From NCBI GenBank assembly GCA_016710265.1, contig JADJJL010000001.1:62001-126000 (forward strand): a stretch of DNA of 64,000 nt, in the 5' to 3' direction. Both the position numbers and the translations under genes were made by a program. A model generated the notes under the pieces. That model ran no database searches and was not told the DNA's origin. It saw only the letters and a program-made list of their open reading frames with translations. Below, piece by piece: positions 35,749-44,966 of the stretch; the first letter of the stretch is position 1, and each line of letters starts with the position of its first letter. The DNA is from Saprospiraceae bacterium. GTDB taxonomy: Bacteria > Bacteroidota > Bacteroidia > Chitinophagales > Saprospiraceae.

Positions 35749-36420
35749 TAATTTCTTAAACCGCAAAGTTCACAAAGTGAATTCATGCAAAGTGCGCAAA
35801 GGTTATAGATTAGGAACAGCTCTTATTGTGTCCTTTGTGATATTTCTTAGTGTCTTACCGTGCCCCCACCCTTGGGTGGTGGGGTGGCTAATTTCTTAAA
35901 CCGCAAAGTGCGCAAAGTGAATTCACGCATAGTTCGCAAAGGTTAATATTAGGAACAGCTCTTATTGTGTCCTTTGTGATATTCCTTAGTGTCTTACCGT
36001 GCCCCCACCCTTGGGTGGTGGGGTGGTTGGTTTCTTAAACCGCAAAGTGCGCAAAGTGAATTCATGCAAAGATTAATATTAGGAACAGATCTTATTGTGT
36101 CCTTTGTGATATTTCTTAGTGTACCTCGTGGTTAATTTCTTAAACCGCAAAGTTCGCAAAGTGAATTCACGCAAAGTTCGCAAAGGTTTGTGTTTAACCA
36201 TTGCAGGATGAATTGTGGCCTTTGTGATATTTCTTGGTGTACCTCGTGGTTAATTTCTTAAACCGCAAAGTGCGCAAAGTGAATTCACACAAAGAACGCA
36301 AAGGTTATAGATTAGGAACAGCTCTTATTGTGTCCTTTGTGATATTTCTTAGTGTCCTTAGTGGTTAATTTCATAAACCACAAAGTTCACAAAGGTTGCC
36401 ACTAGGGACACAAAGGTTAA
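35749..36420 (+). repeat. Imperfect tandem repeat array of 104-140 bp units
   Basis: Units start with TAATTTCTTAAACCGCAAAG near 35749, 35889, 36029 (variant TTGG start), 36133, 36251 and 36365. A unit reads on through GTGAATTCA, GCAAAGG, AGGAACAG, TTATTGTGTCCTTTGTGA and TTCTTAGTGT. The first two carry a palindromic insert (CCCCCACCCTTGGGTGGTGGGG) between units, which explains the longer spacing. No coding sense is seen. It shares its phrases with 20178-20557 in the opposite orientation. Confidence 0.8.
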
Positions 36421-36504
36421 TAATTAGGAATAAAGCTATTGCAGGCATTTCTTGTCCATTTCACACTAATTTTTAGGAAAGACATCCATAAAGCAATAAA
36501 TCTT

Positions 36505-36512
36505 TAATTTTG
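36505..36512 (+). promoter_or_regulatory. -7 element of prfC with near-zero leader
   Basis: TAATTTTG ends 8 bases before the prfC ATG at 36521, so the transcript would start at or within a few bases of the start codon, suggesting a leaderless or nearly leaderless message. No clear -33 TTG is visible. Confidence 0.4.
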
Positions 36513-36520
36513 CGGCCTTT

Positions 36521-38101
36521 ATGAATCCAATAGACGAAATTAACAAGCGAAGGACCTTTGGGATTGTCTCCCACCCGGATGCTGGAAAAACCACTCTTAC
36601 TGAAAAACTCCTCTTGTTTGGAGGAGCGATACAAGTAGCAGGAGCGGTAAAATCCAATAAAATCAAGAAACACGCCACTTCAGATTTTATGGAAATTGAG
36701 CGGCAAAGGGGTATCTCCGTAGCCACCTCTGTGATGGCTTTTCCCTATAGGGATCTTCAAATTAATATTTTGGATACCCCAGGTCACAAGGATTTTGCGG
36801 AGGATACCTTTAGAACACTCACTGCCGTGGACAGTGTCATTGTGGTCATAGACGTCGCCAAAGGGGTGGAAGAGCAAACTGAGAAGCTAGTAGAAGTTTG
36901 CAGGATGAGAAAAACGCCCATCATTGTTTTTATCAACAAATTAGATCGAGAGGGAAAAGACGCTTTTGACTTAATGGACGAGGTAGAGACAAAATTAAAA
37001 CTTCGAGTTACGCCTCTTACCTGGCCAATCGGCATGGGAAAAGATTTTCAAGGAGTTTACAGTCTCTATGAGAAAAAATTTATCGGTTTTAGACCCCACG
37101 GCAAACAAGAAGGTGAAGATGTATTGGTCATCAAAGATGTCAAAGATCCACAGTTTATCTCCAAAATCGGAAACAGACCGCATCAACAATTGACAGAAGA
37201 TTTAGAAACAATTCATGGAGTGTATCCTGATTTTAAACGTGAAGATTATTTGGATGGAAAAATCTGTCCTGTTTTTTATGGCTCTGCGGTTAATAATTTT
37301 GGGGTCAGAGAATTGTTGGATTGTTTTGTTGAAATAGCTCCAACTCCATTGCCTAGAGATACAGAAGAGAGAAGGGTTATTCCTACCGAAGAAAAGATGA
37401 CTGGATTTGTTTTTAAGATTCACGCCAACATGGATCCAAAACATCGGGACAGAATTGCATTTTTTAGAATATGTTCCGGAAAATTTGAACGCAACACACC
37501 CTACTTTCATGTCAGGTTGGCTCGTCAATTAAAATTTTCAAATCCCACTTCATTTATGGCCGCTCGAAAAGAAGTGGTGGATGAAGCATTTCCGGGAGAT
37601 GTCGTAGGACTTTATGACAGCGGTAATTTTAAAATTGGGGATGCTTTGACCGAGGGTGAGAACTTACATTTTAAAGGAATCCCAAGATTTTCACCTGAAA
37701 TATTTCGCTACGTCAACAATGCAGATCCCAGTAAATTTAAACAGTTTGCGAAAGGACTGGATCAGCTAATGGATGAAGGTGTCGCACAACTTTTTATAAA
37801 AGAAGACAGTGGACGAAAAATAATCGGTGTAGTAGGTTCTCTTCAATTTGATGTGATCCAATATCGTCTAGAACACGAATACAACGCCGCTTGTTCTTAT
37901 GATCCTGTGACTTTACACAAAGCACTTTGGGTGGAATGCAATGATCCAAAAGTATTGACTGAATTTATGGCAAGAAGAAAAAAAGATCTCGCCAAAGACA
38001 AAGATGGAAAATTGGTTTTTCTAGCCGAGTCTGCCTGGACTTTAAGATTGGCTCAAGAAAATTTTCCGGAAGTACGGTTTCACACCAGCAGTGAATTTTA
38101 A
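36521..38101 (+). CDS. prfC: Peptide chain release factor 3
   Basis: 526 residues, the normal length of RF3. The GTPase domain shows SHPDAGKTTLTEKLLLFGG (P-loop), ERQRGISVATSVM (switch I), DTPGHKDFAEDT (G3) and INKLDREGKD (G4). Domain II and the C-terminal RF3 domain follow (for example GVVGSLQFDVIQYRLEHEY). RF3 recycles RF1 and RF2 after peptide release. It is followed 14 bp later by tmk on the same strand, so the two are probably an operon. A perfect -7 element sits just before its ATG. Confidence 0.97.
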   Translation: MNPIDEINKRRTFGIVSHPDAGKTTLTEKLLLFGGAIQVAGAVKSNKIKKHATSDFMEIERQRGISVATSVMAFPYRDLQINILDTPGHKDFAEDTFRTLTAVDSVIVVIDVAKGVEEQTEKLVEVCRMRKTPIIVFINKLDREGKDAFDLMDEVETKLKLRVTPLTWPIGMGKDFQGVYSLYEKKFIGFRPHGKQEGEDVLVIKDVKDPQFISKIGNRPHQQLTEDLETIHGVYPDFKREDYLDGKICPVFYGSAVNNFGVRELLDCFVEIAPTPLPRDTEERRVIPTEEKMTGFVFKIHANMDPKHRDRIAFFRICSGKFERNTPYFHVRLARQLKFSNPTSFMAARKEVVDEAFPGDVVGLYDSGNFKIGDALTEGENLHFKGIPRFSPEIFRYVNNADPSKFKQFAKGLDQLMDEGVAQLFIKEDSGRKIIGVVGSLQFDVIQYRLEHEYNAACSYDPVTLHKALWVECNDPKVLTEFMARRKKDLAKDKDGKLVFLAESAWTLRLAQENFPEVRFHTSSEF

Positions 38102-38115
38102 AACTAAAAGTCAGC

Positions 38116-38742
38116 ATGCGAAAAGGTAAATTGATTGCATTCGAAGGAATAGATGGGTCTGGAAAATCCACGCAGGCTGTATTGCTTCACAAACATCTTT
38201 CTGATAAAGGCTATAAAGTATACCAAACTTGTGAACCTACTTACAACGAGATTGGTAAGTTGATCAGAGATTGTTTTACAGGACAAAAATCTTTGGATCA
38301 TCGCACCATTGCAGGATTGTTTGTGGCTGATCGCCTGGATCATATTCTCAATGAATCGTATGGCATGTTGTATCAAATTGAACATGGCAACACCGTAATT
38401 TGCGATCGATACTATCTTTCGTCTTTGGCTTATCAAGGAACACACATGTCCATGGATTGGGTGATGAAAGCCAACAGCCTTGCCATGGAATTGCTAAAAC
38501 CAGATCTTCACATTTTTATTGACATTGATCCTGAAATTGCAATTGAACGAATTTCAAAAAATAGACCAAATACTGAACTTTATGAAACGCTTGACAATTT
38601 GATTCAGGTCAGAAATAAATATATGCAAGCCATCAATCTATTAAATAATTCTGAAAATATTGTCGTTCTAATTGGCGATCAAACTGAAGAAGAAATCCAT
38701 CAACAGGTATTGAACATTTTAGAAAAAAACGAAATTATTTAG
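38116..38742 (+). CDS. tmk: Thymidylate kinase
   Basis: 208 residues with P-loop FEGIDGSGKSTQ near residues 9-20, the dTMP-binding DRYYLSSLAYQG, and a LID-like stretch ERISKNRPNTELYE. It phosphorylates dTMP to dTDP for DNA synthesis. It lies directly after prfC and converges with the TonB-receptor gene, whose stop is 16 bp away; there is no room for a conventional terminator between them. Confidence 0.95.
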   Translation: MRKGKLIAFEGIDGSGKSTQAVLLHKHLSDKGYKVYQTCEPTYNEIGKLIRDCFTGQKSLDHRTIAGLFVADRLDHILNESYGMLYQIEHGNTVICDRYYLSSLAYQGTHMSMDWVMKANSLAMELLKPDLHIFIDIDPEIAIERISKNRPNTELYETLDNLIQVRNKYMQAINLLNNSENIVVLIGDQTEEEIHQQVLNILEKNEII

Positions 38743-38758
38743 TTTTTCATTTTTGTTT

Positions 38759-40969
38759 CTAAAATTTAGCTTCAATTTTAAATTTGATATTAAATGGAAT
38801 ACCCGGAGTAAAGTGAATCTCTTCTACGGATTGTGCTTCATTCTTTAATCTAGATTCCGTAGTAAACTGCGCTTCATTCCATTTTGCATTCAATAAGTTC
38901 TCTGCAATTATTCCGAACTGAAGATTTCTAAAACTATAATTAATATTTGCATCAAGAAGAGTGTATCCTATTGCTGTTAAACTATAGTCCTCGTTGGCAG
39001 GTCTGTCACCCAAGTGTCTATAGCGAATTCCTCCAGAGAATTGCTTAAAATTAAGCAGACTAATTCCACCAGATGAACACCACTTCGCTGCCAGAGGAAC
39101 AAAATTTGCTCCTTCAGGACCATCCGTAGATTTAGCAATCGTATATGAAAGATCAATATCTAAAGCAATATATTTCCATAACTGGGAACGAAATCCAGCT
39201 TCAAGACCAGTTCGTTTTGTATGTCCGCTAGATTCCACAACGGCTTCATCACCAACGTACACCAATTCATCTTCCAGATCAATGTACCAAACACCCATGT
39301 GAATTAATAAATTATCAAGTGGCCGAAGTTGCATTCCCAAATCAAGATTTGTACTTTGAGTGAGTACATTTGAATTCTCGTTTTGGTTAATCAATCTTGT
39401 ATCATTGGAGTGAAAACCCAATCCGCTATTAAAATAGATTTGTAAATCCCTACTTACATTATAATTTAGGTTGAATTTTGGTGAAGCTTTAAATTCAGAG
39501 TGTGAGCTTTTATTATCAGAAAGTCTTAATATATCTTCATACGCAATATTAAATAAATCAAATCTACTTTGTACATTCAATTCCCATTTAGCTTTCGTCC
39601 AATAAATTTTTACAACTCCATAGAAATCAGTTTCACTTAAATTTCCAAAAGCCTTCCTTTCCAATATATCAGTTCTATTTTTAGTGTGGGATAATTCGCT
39701 AGCTCTTACTAAATCTGTTCTGTTACCAAGACTAAAACTATAATCCAAACCAGCCAAGTTGTTTTGATACGTAGCTTCCACTCCCAATATTTTTCTTTTT
39801 TCTTTTTGTTTTATTTGATCCCCGTTGACACTGTCATTTAGGAAAAAAGTAAAATTAGAATACAGTTCGAAATTATAGTCAGATACAAAAGCGGCGATTT
39901 TAAAATTCTCATGCGCACGGCCTGCATAATAATACTCCAACATCAAGTTCTTGCGATCAGTCTGACCGCCTTCATTGGAATCGATGGCTCCAAATCTACC
40001 CAATCTACCAGATTCTACTTCTCTGGTTGGTATTTGTCCTGAAGCATTCCATTTGGTGTCAAAATAAGTGCCGGTAAATTTGAGTCCGCTTTTTTCATTT
40101 AGTTGATACTGATACTTTAACAGCCCATTGAATTTTACAAAATCTTGAGGACTTTCAAAATATCCATCGGAAGTCAAATATTCAGCTGCTATATATGAAC
40201 TTGATTTTTGATTATTGATTAACTTTAATAAAGTGGCAATTCGATTAAACTGAAATTTTCCAGTTTCAAAAATGATGGAATTTTGACTAATCCTTTCCTT
40301 TAATTTAAAATCAATAGATCCTGCTGTCGCGAAATTTCCTTTAGAAGCATTGTAAGATCCTTTTTGGAAATTGGTACTCTGGACAGTCTCCGGAATAACA
40401 AAATGCAAATCAGCATATCCTTGCCCGTGGGCATGAGAAACCATATTTACGGGTAAGAGTTGATCCACCATGATATTTACATCCGTACCATGATCGATGT
40501 CAAAACCTCGTAAAAACATTTGTTCTGCCTTTCCTCCACCAGCATGCTGGGCAATAAATAATCCCGGAACTTTCCTCAATAATTCTTGCGTGTTTTGAAC
40601 CGGATTAAAGTTGAGATCGATTTTTTGTAAGTTATTGTTTAAAGGTTCTGACACATCCACCTGATTTAATTGTATATATGTTGATTCTAAAATTACAGTT
40701 ACTTTCTCAGTATTTGCATCATCATATTGGATGGTGTCGGTTTTATATCCAAGATAAGAGAATTGAAACTGATCATCATCTTTAGCATTTGGATCTGAAA
40801 AATTTCCAAATGCATCTGAGTGAATATGGCCTGAAGTTCTCAAATTAAGGATAATCACATCCTGGATAGGCAGTTGATCTGAATCCAAAATTCGACCTGA
40901 AAATTGGGCCAATGAAATATAATTTACAAATACAATAAATACAACGATTAGGCAATAAATCTTATTCAT
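38759..40969 (-). CDS. TonB-dependent receptor of the DUF4331 locus
   Basis: 736 residues. Signal peptide (IVVFIVFVNYISLAQ); carboxypeptidase-regulatory-like domain (about 22-105, FSGRILDSDQLPIQDVIIL); TonB plug (about 120-235, LRKVPGLFIAQHAGGGKAEQ, MFLRGFDIDHGTDVNIMVDQ, VSHAHGQGYADLHFVIPE); barrel to the end, finishing in an aromatic strand (PFNIKFKIEAKF). The His-rich plug sequence might bind a metal or a metal complex; this is inference. It begins 1 bp after the TPR gene, so it is the third gene of the operon. Receptors of this type next to DUF4331 and TPR genes are a recurrent Bacteroidota arrangement as I recall it; the substrate is not established. Confidence 0.88.
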   Translation of the reverse strand: MNKIYCLIVVFIVFVNYISLAQFSGRILDSDQLPIQDVIILNLRTSGHIHSDAFGNFSDPNAKDDDQFQFSYLGYKTDTIQYDDANTEKVTVILESTYIQLNQVDVSEPLNNNLQKIDLNFNPVQNTQELLRKVPGLFIAQHAGGGKAEQMFLRGFDIDHGTDVNIMVDQLLPVNMVSHAHGQGYADLHFVIPETVQSTNFQKGSYNASKGNFATAGSIDFKLKERISQNSIIFETGKFQFNRIATLLKLINNQKSSSYIAAEYLTSDGYFESPQDFVKFNGLLKYQYQLNEKSGLKFTGTYFDTKWNASGQIPTREVESGRLGRFGAIDSNEGGQTDRKNLMLEYYYAGRAHENFKIAAFVSDYNFELYSNFTFFLNDSVNGDQIKQKEKRKILGVEATYQNNLAGLDYSFSLGNRTDLVRASELSHTKNRTDILERKAFGNLSETDFYGVVKIYWTKAKWELNVQSRFDLFNIAYEDILRLSDNKSSHSEFKASPKFNLNYNVSRDLQIYFNSGLGFHSNDTRLINQNENSNVLTQSTNLDLGMQLRPLDNLLIHMGVWYIDLEDELVYVGDEAVVESSGHTKRTGLEAGFRSQLWKYIALDIDLSYTIAKSTDGPEGANFVPLAAKWCSSGGISLLNFKQFSGGIRYRHLGDRPANEDYSLTAIGYTLLDANINYSFRNLQFGIIAENLLNAKWNEAQFTTESRLKNEAQSVEEIHFTPGIPFNIKFKIEAKF

Positions 40970-40970
40970 T

Positions 40971-42173
40971 TTACAATGCTTTTAGCTCATTTTTAATTTC
41001 ATAAAACTCGGGATTCTTAGAATTTGTGGCCATTGCCTTTTCAATGGCAAATTCTGCTTTTTCTTTATCTTTTGACAAGGCATAAATCTTAGCCAAAAGG
41101 AGATTAATATCAATGTTATTAGGTCTCATTTCTAGATCCTTTTTGATATACTCCATAGCTTTGGTAGGATCTGAATAAAAATTTAAAAATAATTCAGAGT
41201 ACTCAAGACTCATATTATGTCCATGGGCAATATCGTCATTTAGCATTTCTTTTATAACCAGGAGTATGCTGTCTAATTCTTTTTGACGATTTTGAATTTT
41301 ATAAATTTCAGCAAGATTTACACAAAAAGAAACTTCCGGAATTATCTGACAAGCTTCAATTAATCTACGTTCTGCTTCTTCGTAGTTTTTTTCCTTCATA
41401 TTGATTTCCGCCAATGCTCCTATGGCAAAAGGATAGTCTTCGCGCTCGGTTAAAATTTGATTCAAAATAGATTCAGCTTCTCTCACTTTATCATAACGGA
41501 AACAAAGTTGAGCAAGCTGAAGTGCAGCCCATGATTTTTCTTCACTGCCAGGGCTTCCAGCTTCCACCGCCATTTTCATAGCTTCGATGGATTCATCAAT
41601 CATACCATGAATTTCTCTTAAGTAAGATATTCTTGAATAAGATCGAAGATCAGGACGAATGCTCACCATTTTATCAGCATATTCTACGGCTGCGTCGTAA
41701 TTACCAAGTTCAACATACGCATCAACCAAAGATCCATAGATTTGGGCATTGTGTGGGTTTAACTCGACCGCTTTTTGAGCAGTAACAAGCGCATTTTTGA
41801 AATCATGCAAGGACAATTGTACGCTTGCTTTAAAACTTAAGGCCAAGAACTGATCGTCTTTTTTCAATGTTTTATTATTTAAAACTGATTCCGTCATTGC
41901 TAAAGCAGCAGGATAATAATGACCATGTTCCCCTGTAATTCTAGCTTCAGTAATATAAAGGTTGCACAATTGCAATTTTGCTTCTATATTCTCAGGATTT
42001 TGCTTCAATTTATATTTTAAATCTGCATATTTGTTTCTAGTTTCTGACCATTCTACGGAATATTGAAGCTTTTCTGATCGATCCAATAATTCCGGAATTT
42101 CTACTACTTTGGTTTGATCCTGTTGGCAAGCTGAAAAATAAAAGAGTACTGATAATAATAATAAATATCTCAT
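40971..42173 (-). CDS. TPR-repeat lipoprotein
   Basis: 400 residues. The signal MRYLLLLSVLFYFSAC has a lipobox with Cys16. The rest is built of tetratricopeptide repeats from about residue 55 to the end (ALSFKASVQLSLHDFKNAL, AQIYGSLVDAYVELGNYDAA, FAIGALAEINMKEKNYEEAE, INLLLAKIYALSKDKEKAE). TPR solenoids mount protein partners, so it probably anchors or assembles the DUF4331 protein and receptor in the envelope. It sits between them in the operon, after a strong hairpin that follows the DUF4331 gene. Confidence 0.85.
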   Translation of the reverse strand: MRYLLLLSVLFYFSACQQDQTKVVEIPELLDRSEKLQYSVEWSETRNKYADLKYKLKQNPENIEAKLQLCNLYITEARITGEHGHYYPAALAMTESVLNNKTLKKDDQFLALSFKASVQLSLHDFKNALVTAQKAVELNPHNAQIYGSLVDAYVELGNYDAAVEYADKMVSIRPDLRSYSRISYLREIHGMIDESIEAMKMAVEAGSPGSEEKSWAALQLAQLCFRYDKVREAESILNQILTEREDYPFAIGALAEINMKEKNYEEAERRLIEACQIIPEVSFCVNLAEIYKIQNRQKELDSILLVIKEMLNDDIAHGHNMSLEYSELFLNFYSDPTKAMEYIKKDLEMRPNNIDINLLLAKIYALSKDKEKAEFAIEKAMATNSKNPEFYEIKNELKAL

Positions 42174-42200
42174 AAAATTGATTTTTAAAGGTTTGAAAAA

Positions 42201-42239
42201 TAATATGTCCTTACCTTAGTAAAATGTAAGGACATATTA
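42201..42239 (-). terminator. Intercistronic terminator-like hairpin within the DUF4331 operon
   Basis: A perfect 14-bp stem (TAATATGTCCTTAC at 42201-42214 with GTAAGGACATATTA at 42226-42239) encloses an 11-base loop. Read on the minus strand it is followed by TTTTTC. It lies in the 114 bp between the DUF4331 stop and the TPR start and would reduce or process transcription into the two downstream genes, leaving more DUF4331 message. Confidence 0.7.
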
Positions 42240-42287
42240 TCTTTAATGGAATTTACATTTCTAAAATTCGTTATTGAAGTTTAAAAT

Positions 42288-44306
42288 TTAAATCTTAATA
42301 ACTTTGGTATAAGCTGCAATTCGACCATCCAAAGAAGTGGCAGTTGCAAAATAAATACCAGCAGGTATATTGCTTAAGTCCACTGTAAATTGGCTATCAC
42401 CAATACCAAAACTCTGATTGTTTAATTCCATGATGGTTTTTCCATCTTGAGAATTAAGCGTCAATTTAACTTTGGTATCCACGATAGAATTTATTCTGAA
42501 AGTTGTATTGGAAGATACCGGATTTGGAAAATTTACCAAAGAAACTTTTGGTCTTTCTAAACCGATAATGCCACCGCCAGGATTTTGCAATCCACTGATC
42601 AACTTACCTCCGCATTCACCATCACCAGACCAAGGCTCAGCAACGTATGGAAAACTAGTTCCAAAATCTGCATCGTTTTCCTCAACACCTGTTGTATAAG
42701 TTAACACATTGATTAAGTTTGGTGTCACTGGATTAGGTCCACCTGCAGTATAATCATCATACCATAAACCAATCGCAGCCAAAACCACTCCGGCAACGGC
42801 TTGTAATTCAATTCTGGTTACATCATCTTCTAATCTTCTACCATTTGGGAATCCATCCATGTTTGGAATAAATTCAATATTGGTATTTGCAAATTGCGGA
42901 TCTGTTAATCCTAAAACTGCTGCTTGAATCAAACCCAAGGAACTAAATTTTGGATCATTTCTTGGAGTCACTGGGACCGCCATATTTAATCTTAACATAT
43001 CTCCACCGTTTGGTAGAAAATTATTAATAAATGGTTTTCCTGCGGCCAATGGATTGCCATTTTTTCCGGTTGCCAATTGGTATGGGGGAACATTGGGTAC
43101 ACCAGTGTGAAATGCAGGCCATAAGTCTACGGAGCGTGCTTTCCCAGGACCAGGCAATAACAAGGTTCCGAAAATAGCATCGTCCAATGCAGTACCATTC
43201 AATGCAGGATTTCCTTTTAAACCGTATAGTCCGTCTTTTCCATAACCAAAATCAAATCCTTGCAAGGAAGCGGTTTGAATTCTCAATTTAGACATGGCAG
43301 GAACCGCTGTTCCAAAAAGTCTATCGTCCATGTACAAAGCTAGTTCCGGGTTAAAAAAGAAACCATCCAACAAGGTGTCGGCGATTTCTTGGTATGGAGT
43401 TAGGCCATTCCAATAATCTTTAAATCCAATTGGAATGACAGCTTCATTGGTCAAAGGCATACCCAATCTTGAAACTTGAACAAAATCTCCGCTAAATGAT
43501 TCTGACCCTGCGCTTAAAGTACGGATTTGAGGTCTGCTGGCAGAAGCCCAAACACCAATGACGTAGTTTGGATCCAGGATGTTGGTTGGAGCACCTACTC
43601 CTTCTTTTCTTAAAGCAAAAATCGGAATTTGAAGAGCAATGGTACTGACATTTAAACATGCAATTCCATCTCTAGGCTTTCCATTTTGACGAGGAAGATT
43701 GCCAAGGTCAAAAACTCCTCCCAAATCGACAAAAAATGGATCATCGCTTGGACCACAAAAAACTTTCATACCATTGTTGGTTGTCTGGATTGCACCCGAC
43801 ATCAAACTCGCATAATTGGTATTAAGTCCGGCTCCACCACTGATGGATCGAGCACCAATGTTGTTGGGAGGAACAATACCCTCTGTAATCACTGTGGTAA
43901 AACTCAATCCACCATCCCTACTTACCTCCAATCGGTAGGTGGTCTTTAAGTTTTGCTTGCCAAGTCTAACGTTGAAGAAGGTGGTTGGATCTTCATTCAT
44001 CTGACTAAATGTAAAACGGTAGGTAATTTCATCTCCAGGTTTGGAGGCATCGTTGTCAATGTGAATTTCATACCGGATGTTGGTGCCAAAACTGTAATAA
44101 TTCGGTCCACCATGCGGCAATTGCAATGGCACATAAGTCGCAATAATGGTAATAAAATCAGGATTGTCAGGACTCCTGAAGGCATAAAGATCGACATTGT
44201 CGGCAAGAGGATCATTGGCAATTAATGGTGCCTCTCGATGACTCGAAGCTTGAAGGCCCGTAAAGGCTAATACATAAAAAGCTAAAAGGAAAATTTTCTG
44301 TAACAT
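42288..44306 (-). CDS. DUF4331 protein with T9SS type A sorting domain
   Basis: 672 residues. Signal peptide (IFLLAFYVLAFTGLQA) is followed at once by SSHREAPLIANDPLADNVDL and YAFRSPDNPDF, the typical opening of DUF4331 proteins. The body is beta-rich (for example VYYGTNIRYEI-like strands) without an assigned activity. A type A tail ends the protein (LVNFPNPVSSNTTFRIN, AGIYFATATS, YTKVIKI), so this copy should be exported through the T9SS. It is the first gene of the operon with the TPR lipoprotein and receptor, and is divergent from an ECF sigma / anti-sigma pair that may control it. The function of DUF4331 is not established. Confidence 0.9.
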   Translation of the reverse strand: MLQKIFLLAFYVLAFTGLQASSHREAPLIANDPLADNVDLYAFRSPDNPDFITIIATYVPLQLPHGGPNYYSFGTNIRYEIHIDNDASKPGDEITYRFTFSQMNEDPTTFFNVRLGKQNLKTTYRLEVSRDGGLSFTTVITEGIVPPNNIGARSISGGAGLNTNYASLMSGAIQTTNNGMKVFCGPSDDPFFVDLGGVFDLGNLPRQNGKPRDGIACLNVSTIALQIPIFALRKEGVGAPTNILDPNYVIGVWASASRPQIRTLSAGSESFSGDFVQVSRLGMPLTNEAVIPIGFKDYWNGLTPYQEIADTLLDGFFFNPELALYMDDRLFGTAVPAMSKLRIQTASLQGFDFGYGKDGLYGLKGNPALNGTALDDAIFGTLLLPGPGKARSVDLWPAFHTGVPNVPPYQLATGKNGNPLAAGKPFINNFLPNGGDMLRLNMAVPVTPRNDPKFSSLGLIQAAVLGLTDPQFANTNIEFIPNMDGFPNGRRLEDDVTRIELQAVAGVVLAAIGLWYDDYTAGGPNPVTPNLINVLTYTTGVEENDADFGTSFPYVAEPWSGDGECGGKLISGLQNPGGGIIGLERPKVSLVNFPNPVSSNTTFRINSIVDTKVKLTLNSQDGKTIMELNNQSFGIGDSQFTVDLSNIPAGIYFATATSLDGRIAAYTKVIKI

Positions 44307-44403
44307 AATAATGTGTTTTCTTTAGTTACGTACTGAACTCAAGTTTGGATTTGTTTAAAGTTAAAATTCTAAAAATCTTTTACCTTCGCACTGTATTACT
44401 AGG

Positions 44404-44964
44404 ATGAAAAACCAAAAAGAAGTCGTACTTAATCAATTCTTAGCGCTTAGGGAATCCAATCCCGAAAAGGCTTTAAAGTTATTAATGGACACTTATGGTG
44501 ATGCTATGAATGGTATAGTGGGCAAAATTCTAGTTCATGAAGAACTAATAGAAGATGCTTTACAAATTGGATTTACTAAAGTTTGGAAAAATTTAGAAGA
44601 GTACAGTCCTGATAAAAGCTCCATATTCACTTGGCTCCTGAGCATTTTTAGAAATACAGCCATTGACATTTTGCGAAAAGAAAACAACCGCAAAATCCAA
44701 TCCATCGATTCCAGCGTATATGATAGTATAGATTATAGCGTTCAATCCAATATTAGTGATAGCGGTTTGATGCAAAAGGTAAACTCATTGGATACGAAAT
44801 ACAAAGATTTGATTGAACTTATATATCTACAAGGTTATACCCAGCAAGAAGTTTCTGACGAATTTAAAATTCCACTCGGTACTATAAAAACTAGAATCAG
44901 TACCGCCATTAAATTATTAAGAAGCGCGCTTAATCTTCTAATTATATTCATTCTAGCTCGTTAA
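44404..44964 (+). CDS. ECF-type RNA polymerase sigma factor
   Basis: 186 residues. Region 2 (about 30-90) has VHEELIEDALQIGFTKVWKN, then SIFTWLLSIFRNTAIDILRK. Region 4 (about 125-180) has YKDLIELIYLQGYTQQEVSD and IPLGTIKTRISTAIKLLRS. It directs core polymerase to a small set of promoters. The anti-sigma gene follows within 2 bp, and the DUF4331 operon is divergent across about 97 bp, a layout that suggests control of that operon or self-control. A near-consensus TACCTTCG upstream (about 44382-44389) may be its own promoter. Confidence 0.92.
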   Translation: MKNQKEVVLNQFLALRESNPEKALKLLMDTYGDAMNGIVGKILVHEELIEDALQIGFTKVWKNLEEYSPDKSSIFTWLLSIFRNTAIDILRKENNRKIQSIDSSVYDSIDYSVQSNISDSGLMQKVNSLDTKYKDLIELIYLQGYTQQEVSDEFKIPLGTIKTRISTAIKLLRSALNLLIIFILAR

Positions 44965-44966
44965 TT

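Noticed and set aside
35749..36420. CRISPR array
   Set aside because: Units are long (104-140 bp), similar along their whole length and without spacer-like unique segments or cas genes.
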